Shown: positions 1 through 9,373 of the stretch, one piece after another
How positions within the stretch are numbered: position 1 is the stretch's first letter
How the letters are laid out: each line of letters starts with the position of its first letter
Assembly (NCBI GenBank): GCA_009763385.1
Contig: CM019831.1
Span: 18,936,080-19,000,079 of the forward strand
Direction of reading: 5' to 3'
DNA: 64,000 nt
Origin: Coix lacryma-jobi var. lacryma-jobi
Taxonomy: Eukaryota > Streptophyta > Magnoliopsida > Poales > Poaceae
Position numbers and translations under genes: made by a program
Notes under the pieces: generated by a model
What the model saw: only the letters and a program-made list of their open reading frames with translations
The model's database searches: none
What the model was told of the DNA's origin: nothing

Positions 1-175
1 CCATCAAGGTACATTAGAACTTAGAAGTTTTGTCACGCGTCGGAAGTTCTGAGGCCCAACTCCCGAGAATAGGGAGCCTCCTAGGATGGAACTTCCCATA
101 GGCGTTGGAAGTTCTGACATCTCAACCTTATGGTCAAATTTATACTCCTTTGACCTGTTTTGTTGTCAACATATG
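1..175. repeat. LTR-like fragment (Sirevirus-type, putative)
   Basis: The first bases contain repeated 'GGAAGTTC' and 'GAACTTCC' modules spaced by short GC-rich stretches. Short palindromic modules of this kind are typical of grass Sirevirus LTRs. Neither terminus is visible because the window begins inside the sequence. Assignment is by resemblance only. Confidence 0.3.
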
Positions 176-1631
176 TCTTCCTGTTTTTAAAGTGAAGCAT
201 GTGCAGGTCGCCTATTTGTTCTAATAAGGGTGTTGCATGCGTCAGCTATTTTTGTTCTAAGGGTGATATGTGTATATCAGTTATTTCTCAATCAGCTCTA
301 GGCTTTATTTTCTTACAATGAGCATGTTGAAGTTTACGCTGTTGTGTACGGGTCAAGCTTGAAGGAAATCACTTTGGTTGGAAAATTTGGAGTTCAATTT
401 CCTACCGATGGATTCATCTCCACTTGCAGAAGAACTCAAAGCACTCAGTGTTCGTCGTGTTTAGCATATCGTGTTTGGCTTTGGAGCCCGCTTAAATCAG
501 GATAAATCGCCTATGTCACTGAGTGTTTTGAGTGCTCGAGCCACCAGAGATCGACACAACGACCTCCAGTGAACAACACAATGCTTGTCGTGGTCCCAAC
601 CCGCGACACTTGGTACACTTATCAAAAAGTTAGCCAAAAGATGATTGCAAATAAACATCTTTGATGGAATTCTTGACCTTATTTGTCTTCCATGTCCCAA
701 GCTCCAGCTAGCTATAATCTTGATAAGATCATTTTGTACATGAATTTCGACCAATTTAGCATGTTGAGTAAGCATTGTAGTGAACTTATCACGTGTCATA
801 CAAGATCTAGGAGGACTTTGATTAGTTTTTACCTCAGATGTAGATGTAGAATGAAGATACTCTAGACCTTCTTGATAGCTCCTTGCCGATCCACTTCAAA
901 ACATGCACGAAAATACTCTGGATTGACAACAACTTGTCTTCTCCCCTCACCTCTAGCATATTGCGAATCTCCAAAGGAAGTTCATTGACTGAAGTCTTTC
1001 CATCAGTCATCCTAGCATATCCATTTTGCTTTGTCCCCAGTAGAGTTGAGAAAAAGTGTGTTGACGGTAACTACTATCAGCACACTGATAAGGAGCTAGA
1101 TCGCTAGATATAAGCGGGCCAAAGATTAGCCTAACCGACCGTTAAGATGGCTGATGCCCAAAGTGTGTTCTCACACACGAAGACTTCAGTTGCTGGAGCC
1201 TCTAAGGATGAGTGTGATACACAAGCAGTGACAGATCCGAGATAAAATTTCACCTATGGTGAACTTTGTACTACTAATTTGTATGATGGAGCAATCATAT
1301 ATAAAATAAGGGATACTAATGTAGAAAAATATATGTTTTAGATAAGGTAACAAAGTTCTAGCCTCGACCATTCGAGAATGGTACACAACTGAGCATCATG
1401 ATAAAAAAGCCATAAGGCAGACACACCCAAACAAGAAGAAAAATAAAGTTTAGCTCAATTGAGCTCACCACCAAAAGTACAACAATAAACACCAATACAA
1501 TTTGAGAAGTTCCAACCAAACTTCGCAAAACTGACATAATCAAAGTCTCCGACCTTCTGCATCCTTCCTTCAAGAGCGGGCATTTGTCCTCCTTATGCAG
1601 CATGGACCACTTACGGATCCAGTACGTCGCC
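176..1631. other. No gene recognised
   Basis: Moderately AT-rich DNA. The open frames here are all under 105 codons, unrelated to each other and on both strands, and none shows a domain I recognise. No TIR, LTR terminus or tandem array was seen. Confidence 0.5.
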
Positions 1632-1900
1632 CTAGAGATAACCTGTGTCGAAGTCTAGATTTTTCCATGCCACTCTCTTCTTCGCCTTTCTCATAGAGTC
1701 GAGGTCATTGGTAAGGGCTAAACAAGGGCTCACCCACTTTGGGGTTTGCATGGCCTCTGGAACCAAAGCTACAGCCACCACTTTTCCCATCAAGGGTGGC
1801 CCAACACTTTTGGTGTCAGCCACGTTCAAGGCACAATTGTAACCATCCTCATTGGTGCTCTTCTTGATGACGTCCTAAAGGTGACCAGGGCCGCAGTGCA
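1632..1900 (-). pseudogene. Possible LINE ORF1 C-terminal remnant
   Basis: On the minus strand a short open stretch contains a basic motif, 'KKRVAWKNLDFDTG'. It resembles the conserved basic tail of grass L1 ORF1 proteins, and the LINE at 49-56 kb has a comparable stretch, 'ERLTAKKNLEEPG', near 52.05 kb. An in-frame stop lies just upstream and no ORF2 follows, so if real it is only a scrap. The similarity is short and could be chance. Confidence 0.25.
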
Positions 1901-2214
1901 GCTCGATACCAGCAGCAAGGCGACTTCCCTGGACATCATCACCTTCTTCTCCTCCCCAAGCCAAACCAATGCTTTGGGACAGACTCCAGCATGCCTCCTA
2001 GCTAGTCACGCCACGCCAACCCCCATGCAGCCATCTGCATGTGCCGCAGGGCCACTAGCAGCATCCTCGGCAGTAGATCTGTATGAAGAACTCGACATAT
2101 GCTCAACTTGCTGCCAAGACCAACAACAACCATTATGGAGGCCTAAAACTCTGTCTCCTCTTCATCTGTGTCGAGCCGACCACTTTCCTTGTTGTGCGGA
2201 CTGCCATCTAGGTA

Positions 2215-2383
2215 TAGTTCCCGGTGGGCTGACACGGGCACGGCCCAGTAGCCATCGTGCCCGTGCCAGGCACGGTCTAGTCATAGTGTCGTGCTTGGGC
2301 TGCCAACTCGGCCCATGGGCCGGCCCAGGCACGACATGGCAAAGTAGACTGGCCTGCCTCAGGCACCACATCGGCGCCTGCCG
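2215..2383. repeat. Left subterminal region of the hAT element
   Basis: GC-rich DNA with repeated 'GGGCACGG', 'CGTGCC' and 'GGCACG' words on both strands. It matches the composition of the right end at 21174-21375. These are probably transposase binding sites, by analogy with other hAT elements. Confidence 0.5.
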
Positions 2384-4452
2384 TGAAGGACCGAGAATGC
2401 AAAATCAAGGCGACCAGAGGGGGGTGAATGGGAGCCTAAAAATTTCTCTCGAAACTTTGGCCTCTGTCCCAAAAATCAACCCCCGAAAAACTTCGACCGA
2501 AACGTGATGCCCATGACCCTTGGAAGAGGGTGGATGATCCCTAGGATCACAGCGAGGCACCACCAAGCAAGAGCGAATCAAATGCCAAAAGCTTCGGCTC
2601 AAGTTCAATACCCCCAAAAACCGACCCTCGAACGTACATAGAGAGCTACGTCGAGAAATCTCCAAATACCTATGCTAACAAGTAACAAAGATACCTAGAG
2701 AGGTTTCTTGGTTAACTCTAGAGCCAAACGAGAAGTCCGGAAATCAAGCGGAAAAGCCGGGAGAGCAAATGCACTAAAACTCAACACTCAGAACTCGCGG
2801 ACTGTCCGGAGTCCTGTCTGCCCAACGGAGGACTGTCCGGGCTCAGGTGGCGGACTGTCCGCCGGCCAAAAGAGCGAAACAGCAACGCTGCTGAATAGCT
2901 CCTGGACAGTCCCGGACTGTCCGCACTATCCTACGATGGTCTGTCCGCCGTTCAAGCTGAAGCCACTCGTCCGAGCCACGCAGCCATGAACCAGGCTGGA
3001 GCCCGATGCCCGGACTGTCCGCGGTTCACCGGCGGACTGTCCGAGAACACGCAGAGAGGGCGATTTCAGTCGCCTTCTCCCAAAATCTCCTCAAATTCGA
3101 TCCAACTCAAAATTCCTTGATCCCAAATTTGGAGAGGATGATCACGAGGTAGTTGGGAGACTATCCCTAAGAAATCATCCGCTCAAATCGACTAAATCAC
3201 CGGGAAATCGAAAGGGAAGGTGTATGAACCGAAAAAGCACCACGAAACTTGAATCGACCCGATCTACTTGTTCGTGAGGAGTTAGATGAATTCCTTCACT
3301 GGAAATGATCTCCTCACATCAAAGAACAAGTTGATTCAAGTGGATTCGAAAAAGACGCAGTGTAGAGGGAGATCGAGTGACGGGAAAATCGTGGAGAAAC
3401 GAAGAACGCAAAGAACAAATTCAAAACGCGAATCAAACCACGAATTTGCAACCGTGTGGCTATCACACGCTACAACATTGAGATTATGGTCTCACTTCCT
3501 CAAAATCTCATGAACACAGAGGTATGGTTCTCTGCAGATCTCAGTAGCTACAGCAGGGATGTGGGAGAGCAGGAAACCCTAAGTGGAGAATAGCAAATGA
3601 CTGAGGTACCATGGGAGGTGGGTGTCTCCCTCTACTTATCCTAATTCTAGTTCCCACTCTACCCCTAACTAATTACAGAGCGAACCAGCTAAACCCTAGG
3701 GTTATTCTGGACCAACTCGAAGTAGATGTTGATCCGATGGCCACGCTCGCACAATAGGTAGCTTCGCCTCGACGTGACCTCACCGATTGCCGCCACGTGC
3801 CGCCACCGCTCTACTCGTCCTTTTCACGGATCTCGCCCCCGATTTTGAGCGCGAAACCGGGAAACCTGTCTTCATGACCAACCCCCGTTTTTGAGGCCCA
3901 AACCGGGAAACCCGCCGTCCATCGCCTGAGTTTTGTGGCCCAAACTCAGAAACCCGCCAGCGCCCAGGTTTTGAGGCCCAAACCTGAAAACCGTCCTCAA
4001 CCCGAGTTTTGTGGCCCAAACTCGGCAAACCCGCAGCACCCATGTTTTGTGGCCCAAACCTGGAAACCGTCCACCGGTGGTTTTTCTGTGGCTTAACCAC
4101 CAAACTGACGCCGTAGAGGGGATGCACCGCCCGTGCACCCCGTCCACCAACAGATGTCCCCAGGTCCTCGACCCGAGCAACACTGTGCCCCGCAAGTCTC
4201 CGCTCGTCGCTATCCCAGGATGTCAGCCACCACAGCTGATCCTCAGGCCACCGGTCCCTCAGTCCAAGACTCACGTCCGCCCTTCACCGCTCCCGGTCCA
4301 TCGGCACGGCACGTCTCTACTTGACCTTCACCTTGCCTTCGATCACTGTCTCCGTGCTCGACACCTGCATAACACAAGCCAAAGAACATGCACATCAAAC
4401 CAGTTGACAATCATTCATCACTCAAGATCTGACATACACCCATGTATCCGCA
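2384..4452 (-). mobile_element. Sirevirus-type solo LTR, 2069 bp
   Basis: The segment begins TGAAGGACCGAG and ends ATGTATCCGCA, the same ends as the LTRs of the complete element at 5578-17589. It is flanked by a perfect 5-bp duplication, TGCCG (2379-2383 and 4453-4457), and there is no internal domain, so it is a solo LTR left by LTR-LTR recombination. Its sense strand is minus, judged from the complete element. It belongs to a subfamily with 'CGGACTGTCCG' modules (about 2800-3060) instead of the 'GCGTCCGGTC' modules of the complete element. Open frames inside it are repeat artefacts. Confidence 0.9.
3880..4105 (-). repeat. Hairpin array in LTR U3
   Basis: At least five tandem units of about 35-40 bp each contain a short stem around the conserved loop 'TGAGGCCC' or 'TGTGGCCC'. 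Stems differ between units (CTGAGTTT/AAACTCAG, CGAGTTT/AAACTCG, CAGGTTT/AAACCTG), but the two arms usually change together. One unit near 4045 is imperfect. See the findings. Confidence 0.75.
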
Positions 4453-4509
4453 TGCCGGCCATCGGATCCCCTCCCTGGTTGATGATAGCCGTTGGCTCCA
4501 ACATTTGGA

Positions 4510-4879
4510 AACGCCGTGTATATAAGCCGCGGCCGGCCTCGCTCTGTTCTCCCACCCGAACCCTAATTCATTTCCTCACCCCTCCCCCGCCGCTCTGACT
4601 CGACTCGCCTCTCCTCTCCTCTCCTCTCTGCCTCTCCATTAGTCATGGCAAACGATGATGAGCATGGGCGAGGGCGACAGCAGCTTGCCGTCGTCCCCAC
4701 GTACATCTTTGTCTCACCCTCCGGCAGCGGCAGCTATGGAGCCGGAGCTCCGACAAAGCAGGTAACCTCCCCACCCCACCTCTTCTTCTTGTCCTTTGTT
4801 CACTGTTCTTATCTAACCCTAACTTTGTTGTCTGTTCTTCAGATCTGCTGATCCGCTGCTGCTCCTTCTACATAATCGG
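4510..4879 (+). promoter_or_regulatory. Promoter, leader and putative first exon of the hAT transposase gene
   Basis: A TATATAAG box at 4519-4526 is followed by a C/T-rich leader (about 4555-4640) and an ATG at 4645. The frame from that ATG is open for 39 codons to a good donor (CAG|GTAACC at 4761/4762). A matching acceptor (CTTCAG) ends at 4842. The next segment is interrupted at 4879 by the solo LTR and resumes at 18472, where a second donor (GAG|GTAAGA) follows. The exons do not join in one open frame, so they may be untranslated or decayed. The link to the transposase at 18.6 kb is inferred from position. Confidence 0.45.
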
Positions 4880-5577
4880 TGTAAGGAAAATGGACCTCGA
4901 CCCATTTTAACTTTGGATTTTGGTGTTTGATGAACAACACAACCATTTTGGACTAATGTGTTTGCCAGTATTTGTTTTATAGTCCAATAGGGTGCAAAAG
5001 GTGACATGGACTAAGGCGACATGGTGATTCGATGATCAACACCTCAAGCAAGACATTTGAAGCTCAGTAGAAGACTCCCAAGATCAAGCCAAGTCCAAGG
5101 CACAAGAATGGAACCAAGACAGCGCAAGAAATCACGAAGAAACGAGAAGAAAGGGACACCGGACGCTGCATCGGACGCTGGCTTATCTGGCGTCGGACGC
5201 ACCGATGGCAAACCCTAGCTTGTGTCAGCGCCAGCGGAATCATCGGACGCTGAAGACCGAGAACATCTTACGCTACGGTAGCACTGTGCAAACCTGCACA
5301 GCGAGCATCGGACGCGCTGATGCAACATCGGACGCTACAGGACCTTACGTCCGATGCCTATGCAGAGACGTTCCAGAGAGGCCCTGTGAACATCGGACGC
5401 GTCAGGTGATCGAGCATCGGACGCTGAGTAGCCGTTGTGACACAGTGCCAGGCTGGCATATCTAGCCGTTAAAGGAGCATCGGACGCGCGCCTGATGGTC
5501 TCGACTCCAGCGTCTGATGCTATGCTGTGAAGTCCAAGACATTCTCCAACGGCTCTATTTGGTTGGGGCTCTATATA
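4880..5577 (+). mobile_element. Solo LTR of a second Sirevirus family, left part
   Basis: It starts TGTAAGGAAAATGG at 4880 and continues after the nested element, at 17590. It contains many 'CATCGGACGC' modules (about 5160-5500), the same kind of GC-rich short module found in other Sirevirus LTRs. The nested element entered at 'CTCTATATA', which looks like this LTR's TATA box, and so split its promoter. Confidence 0.8.
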
Positions 5578-5849
5578 TGAAGGACCGAGAAGCTAACCGA
5601 AAGCGACCAGAGGGGGGGTGAATGGGAGCTTCAAAATTTCCTTACGGAAACTAGATGCCACTGTCCCAAAATCAACCCCAAGAGCGAACCCTAGAGCTTG
5701 CTAATGTCCACGACCCTAGATGTAGGGTGGATGCTTCCTAGAAGCACAGCGGGACACTAGACAACCCTAGAAAGCCAACACAAAAGACGGAAATCAAATC
5801 CGTCAACGAACGAACGAACCGCGAACGAAAACGCGCGAAACAGCTACGA

Positions 5850-6325
5850 CCGGACTCTGGCCAGCGTCCGGTCAGCAGGGACCGGACGCGTCCGGTCGTC
5901 CAAAATCTGATTTCAGACCTTACTGTTTCTGACCGGACTCACTGGTACGGAGCGTCCGGTCGTGAACAGTGCGTCCGGTCGCAAGCACAGCACACTGTTG
6001 AACAGTGACCACGATGAGTCCGGTCACGAGTTCAACAGTGCGTCCGGTCGATGCAAAACAAAACACCGAAAATGATCGGACTCACCAGAGCGTCCGGTCA
6101 CCAGGCACCGGACGCGTCCGGTCACAGAAAAACGTTTCTGGAACCTCTCTGTTTCTGACCGGACTCACTGAAGGGAGCGTCCGGTCGTTTGTACAGAGCG
6201 TCCGGTCAGAGTGCGTCCAGTCAGTATAAAAACCAAACACTGCGAAAACATTCAACGACCGGACTCACACGCTAAGCGTCCGGTCACCCCGTGACCTGGC
6301 GTCCGGTCACCCCGATTCCGGCTGT
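5850..6325. repeat. Palindromic 'GACCGGAC/GTCCGGTC' module array in the LTR
   Basis: More than a dozen copies of GCGTCCGGTC or its complement GACCGGAC lie in about 475 bp. Two perfect palindromes stand out: GACCGGACGCGTCCGGTC at 5880-5897 and ACCGGACGCGTCCGGT at 6107-6122. By the TATA position this array would be transcribed in the RNA leader, where it could form strong structure. The 5' LTR has the same array at about 15648-16120. Confidence 0.85.
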
Positions 6326-6892
6326 TCGTCCACCGATTCGACTCGATCTCACCCAAAACAAATCCTCTAGGGATCAAACTTGGTGAGAAGAGTCACAAAG
6401 AGCATAGTGAGCTATCTCTAAGAGATCATGGCTCGAACCTATCTCCAAATCGGTGAATCGAAGAATTTCGGGGGAAAGGAGAAAACTTGACCCGAAACGA
6501 AAAATCGATCGATCTCCTAGACCGGGGGGTTAGAGGTTGATTCCTTCAGTGGAAAGAAGTGCCCCACGACCTAGAACAACTTGGTTCAAACGGAATTGCA
6601 AAAGATGAACCGAGCAAAGAGATCAAGCGACGGGAAAATCGTGGAGAAAAAGGATTCCACGAAGAACACGAACACAACGGAAATCACAGCCACGAATTGC
6701 AAGCCGAAGCGCAAACACACGCTACGACAAGGAGGATACGGCCTCCTTTCCTCAAAATCAACAGTACACAGAGTTGCAAGTCTCTCTGCGGATCTCAGCT
6801 ACAGCAGGGGATGGGAGAGCAGGAAACCCTAAGTGCAGGAAGCAAATGAGATGGCTAAAACTGAGATAGGGAGGAGGGTGTCTCCCCTGGAC

Positions 6893-6902
6893 TACTTATA
6901 CT
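6893..6902 (-). promoter_or_regulatory. Putative TATA box of the Sirevirus LTR
   Basis: The minus strand reads AGTATAAGTAG, the best TATA-like element in the LTR and about 0.9 kb from its sense-strand start. The 5' LTR, which would be the active promoter, has the identical motif near 16690-16700. Confidence 0.5.
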
Positions 6903-7095
6903 AACCTAGACTAAGTCTATTTCCTACTCTACCCCTCTCTAAACTAATTACAGAGCGAACCAGCTAAACCCTAAGGCTATTCTGGTCCAACCCGCGGTGG
7001 TAGGTAGATCCGACGGCCACGCCCGCTCGAACCGAAGCGTTGCCTCCACGCAACCTCTGGATCGCCGCCACGTGCCGCCCTCGCTCTGCACCCCC

Positions 7096-7390
7096 GGTTT
7101 TGTGGCCCAAACCGAGAAACCACCCTTTTCCAGCAACCCCCGGTTTTGAGGCCCAAACCGGGAAACCAGCCCATCAGCCTGAGTTTTGTGGCCCAAACTC
7201 AGAAACCCGCAGCGCCCGAGTTTTGAGGCCCAAACTCGGAAACCGGCCCATCACCCGAGTTTTGTGGCCAAACTCGGAAACCATCCGCGCCCAGGTTTTG
7301 TGGCTCAACCTGGAAACCGAGCACCCGAGTTTTGAGGCTCAAACTCGGAAACCGTCCACCCGGTGGTTTTTCCCTGGCTCAACCACCAAA
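7096..7390 (-). repeat. Hairpin array in LTR U3 (eight units)
   Basis: Eight successive units have the plan stem - TG(A/T)GGCCC-type loop - complementary stem - GAAACC spacer. Stem types in order are CCGG (imperfect), CCGG, CTGAG, CGAG, CGAG, CAGG, CGAG and GGTGG. In nearly every unit the right arm matches its own left arm. The 5' LTR has the same array at about 16890-17190. Short overlapping open frames here are by-products of the repeat. Confidence 0.85.
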
Positions 7391-7792
7391 CCGGAGCTGT
7401 AGAAGAAATGCACCTCCCGTGCACCCCGTCCACCGACACGTGTCCCCAGGTCCTTGACCCGAGCAACACCGTGCCCCGCAAGTCTCCGCTCGTCGCTGTC
7501 CCAGGCTGCCAGCCACTACAGCTGATCCTCAGGCACTCCGGTCCCTCAGTCCAAGCCTCACGTCCGCCCTTCACTGCTCGATACATCGGCATGGCACGTC
7601 CGCCGCACGGCACGCCCATCCTTCATCGCACCCAGTCCGTCGGCACGACACGTCTCAACTTGACCTTCACCTTGCCCTCGATCACTGTCTCCGTGCTCGA
7701 CACCTGCACAACACAAGCCAAAGAACATGCGCATCAAACCCGTTGACAATCACTCATCACTCAGAGACTCGACATACACCCATGTATCCGCA

Positions 7793-7805
7793 ATCTCCCC
7801 CTTGA
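7793..7805 (-). other. Polypurine tract of the Sirevirus
   Basis: The minus strand reads TCAAGGGGGAGAT directly next to the 3' LTR. This is the site where plus-strand DNA synthesis is expected to start in a Ty1-copia element, and it matches the CAAGGGGGAG consensus known for Sireviruses. Confidence 0.9.
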
Positions 7806-9373
7806 TGAGTGCATTGTCAACTACACACACAAATCATAGTGAAAGAAGAAGAAGGAAGAAGGAGAAGAAGAGATCTCGACCAAATGACCCAAAAGCATAG
7901 CAAAGCCGAAGAAGGTCAAGTGGAAGAAGTGAAAACTTGGTCCCCAAAGACATGGGCAACGGCTCGACGCAACCAAGCAAAGCAAAGCTAGCCCTCAAGA
8001 AGAGGTAGAACAGGCTCAACACCGCTAGCAAAATACCAATTGAAAATCGGAGCACAAGCTTGCAAAAATGCTAGTCCCTCAAGATAGAGGCACAGAGGCT
8101 CAACACAACTAGCACGAAAACCACTCCGAACCAATTGAAAAACAAACGAAAGGTCTCCGAACCAATCAAAATCCATCTCGACGACAAATGAGGAAAAAGT
8201 TTGCTAGTCCCTCAAGACAGAGGCAACGGCTCAACACAACTAGCACACTTCCCCTCGACAAGTGCAAGCAAATCTCTCCCTTAGCAAAAGCTCCCCCTTA
8301 ATTGAACGCCAGGAGACATATGATTTGCAAAAACTCTCCCCCTTAGTTGAAAATGCACTTATCAAGCACAAACTCTTCCCTTGAGTCAACACAACTCCCC
8401 CTTCCAAAATGCATATGAAGTCAGAAATGCAAGTTAGCAGCTTCAGGCATATAATCAAAAGAGTGCAAAGATGCTCTAATCGGTACAGCTCCAATGGCAC
8501 TAAGCACTCACATAGCGAAGGCTCAAACTGATCACACATACGAAATATGAAGCATATGAGCAAGTGAGCAGTTTTAAGCCAAAAAGATAGTCACCATCAA
8601 AATAGCACTACACATGTATAGATAGGAATCCAGACAAGTGCTAAACATGTATACAAGGTGAACTACCCCTAGCAAAGTTCAATCATCATGCATAGGAATG
8701 AAGTATATACTTGTGATTTCAGTTTTATATCGGAGTTGCAGCGGTAAAGAATTCACAAGTTCAATTATTTAGCATGTGATTGCGAGAGGTTGAAAGCTTG
8801 TCTTTGCCTAACTTTTCAACCGAGCGAAGCCTATGCCGAAGCAATCAGAAGCTTAAAGCTACGGTTTCGGTCATACACTACATGGCTCAAGTTTAACTCA
8901 ACGTGCAATGAGAAACAGTCTCGATACCATGAGGTGTTGACAAGCAATCCCATCTCGATCTTTTCAATTCACTAAACCTTGGTTCAAATTTTATACATGA
9001 TATGAACAGACCAAGCAAGTGAATGACTCAGAACTAGAGACATAGCAACCTAGCATATATGAAAAGCAGGAATGGACTCAACACACCCTACACATGCTAG
9101 TTGCATAGCTCAATGGTGAACATTTTCAGATTTCATATTCATTAAGCAAATTCACCATTCAAAAAGGCTCAGCTCATAACATGTACTAGTGATCAGGAAG
9201 AGCATAAGCTACAAGCATCCATATAAGCATCGGAGCATACTAGATAGAGCATAGTTACATTCTAGTGATTATAAACATGAGACTCAGAATGTAAATGCGT
9301 ATGCTAAAATGCAAAGAAAAGAACCTCAAAATAAGAGAGTCAGTCTATACAGGATCCAAAAGGTTTCCCCCAT
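7806..9373 (-). other. Sirevirus 3' non-coding region with extra PPT-like tracts
   Basis: About 1.57 kb between the pol stop and the PPT holds no long frame, so there is no env-like gene. Further purine tracts on the minus strand (complements of CTCCCCCTT or close variants) lie near 8275, 8288, 8337 and 8394. Repeated PPTs in this region are characteristic of Sireviruses. From 7985 to 8240 a phrase meaning 'CTAGTCCCTCAAGA..AGAGGC..GGCTCAACAC' recurs about three times, a diverged tandem repeat. Confidence 0.75.

Larger units (their letters stand above)
5578..7792 (-). repeat. 3' LTR of the complete Sirevirus
   Basis: It runs from TGAAGGACCGAGAAGC to ATGTATCCGCA and matches 15376-17589. In sense orientation it starts at 7792. 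A TATAAG motif lies at 6895-6900 (minus), which would give a U3 of about 0.9 kb and an R-U5 leader of about 1.3 kb. The hairpin array lies in U3, and the 'GCGTCCGGTC' palindromic modules lie downstream of the presumed start. Confidence 0.95.

Noticed and set aside
1746..2507. 253-codon open frame on the plus strand
   Set aside because: No recognisable domain. It runs across the hAT left end (2215) and into the solo LTR at 2384, so it crosses insertion boundaries and cannot be an old gene.
3780..4598. Overlapping frames of 100-195 codons on both strands in the LTR and hAT leader
   Set aside because: They are produced by the hairpin array lacking stops in several frames and extend across the LTR boundary at 4452. 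The same shadows recur in every LTR copy.
7096..7390. CRISPR-like array
   Set aside because: Repeats are adjacent, spacers are short and not unique, stems vary, and the host is a plant.
7040..7402. Proline/tryptophan-rich frame 'VLWPKPGNRP' repeats
   Set aside because: Repeat-derived translation of the LTR hairpin units. Its identical twin at 16837-17199 is explained by the second LTR.
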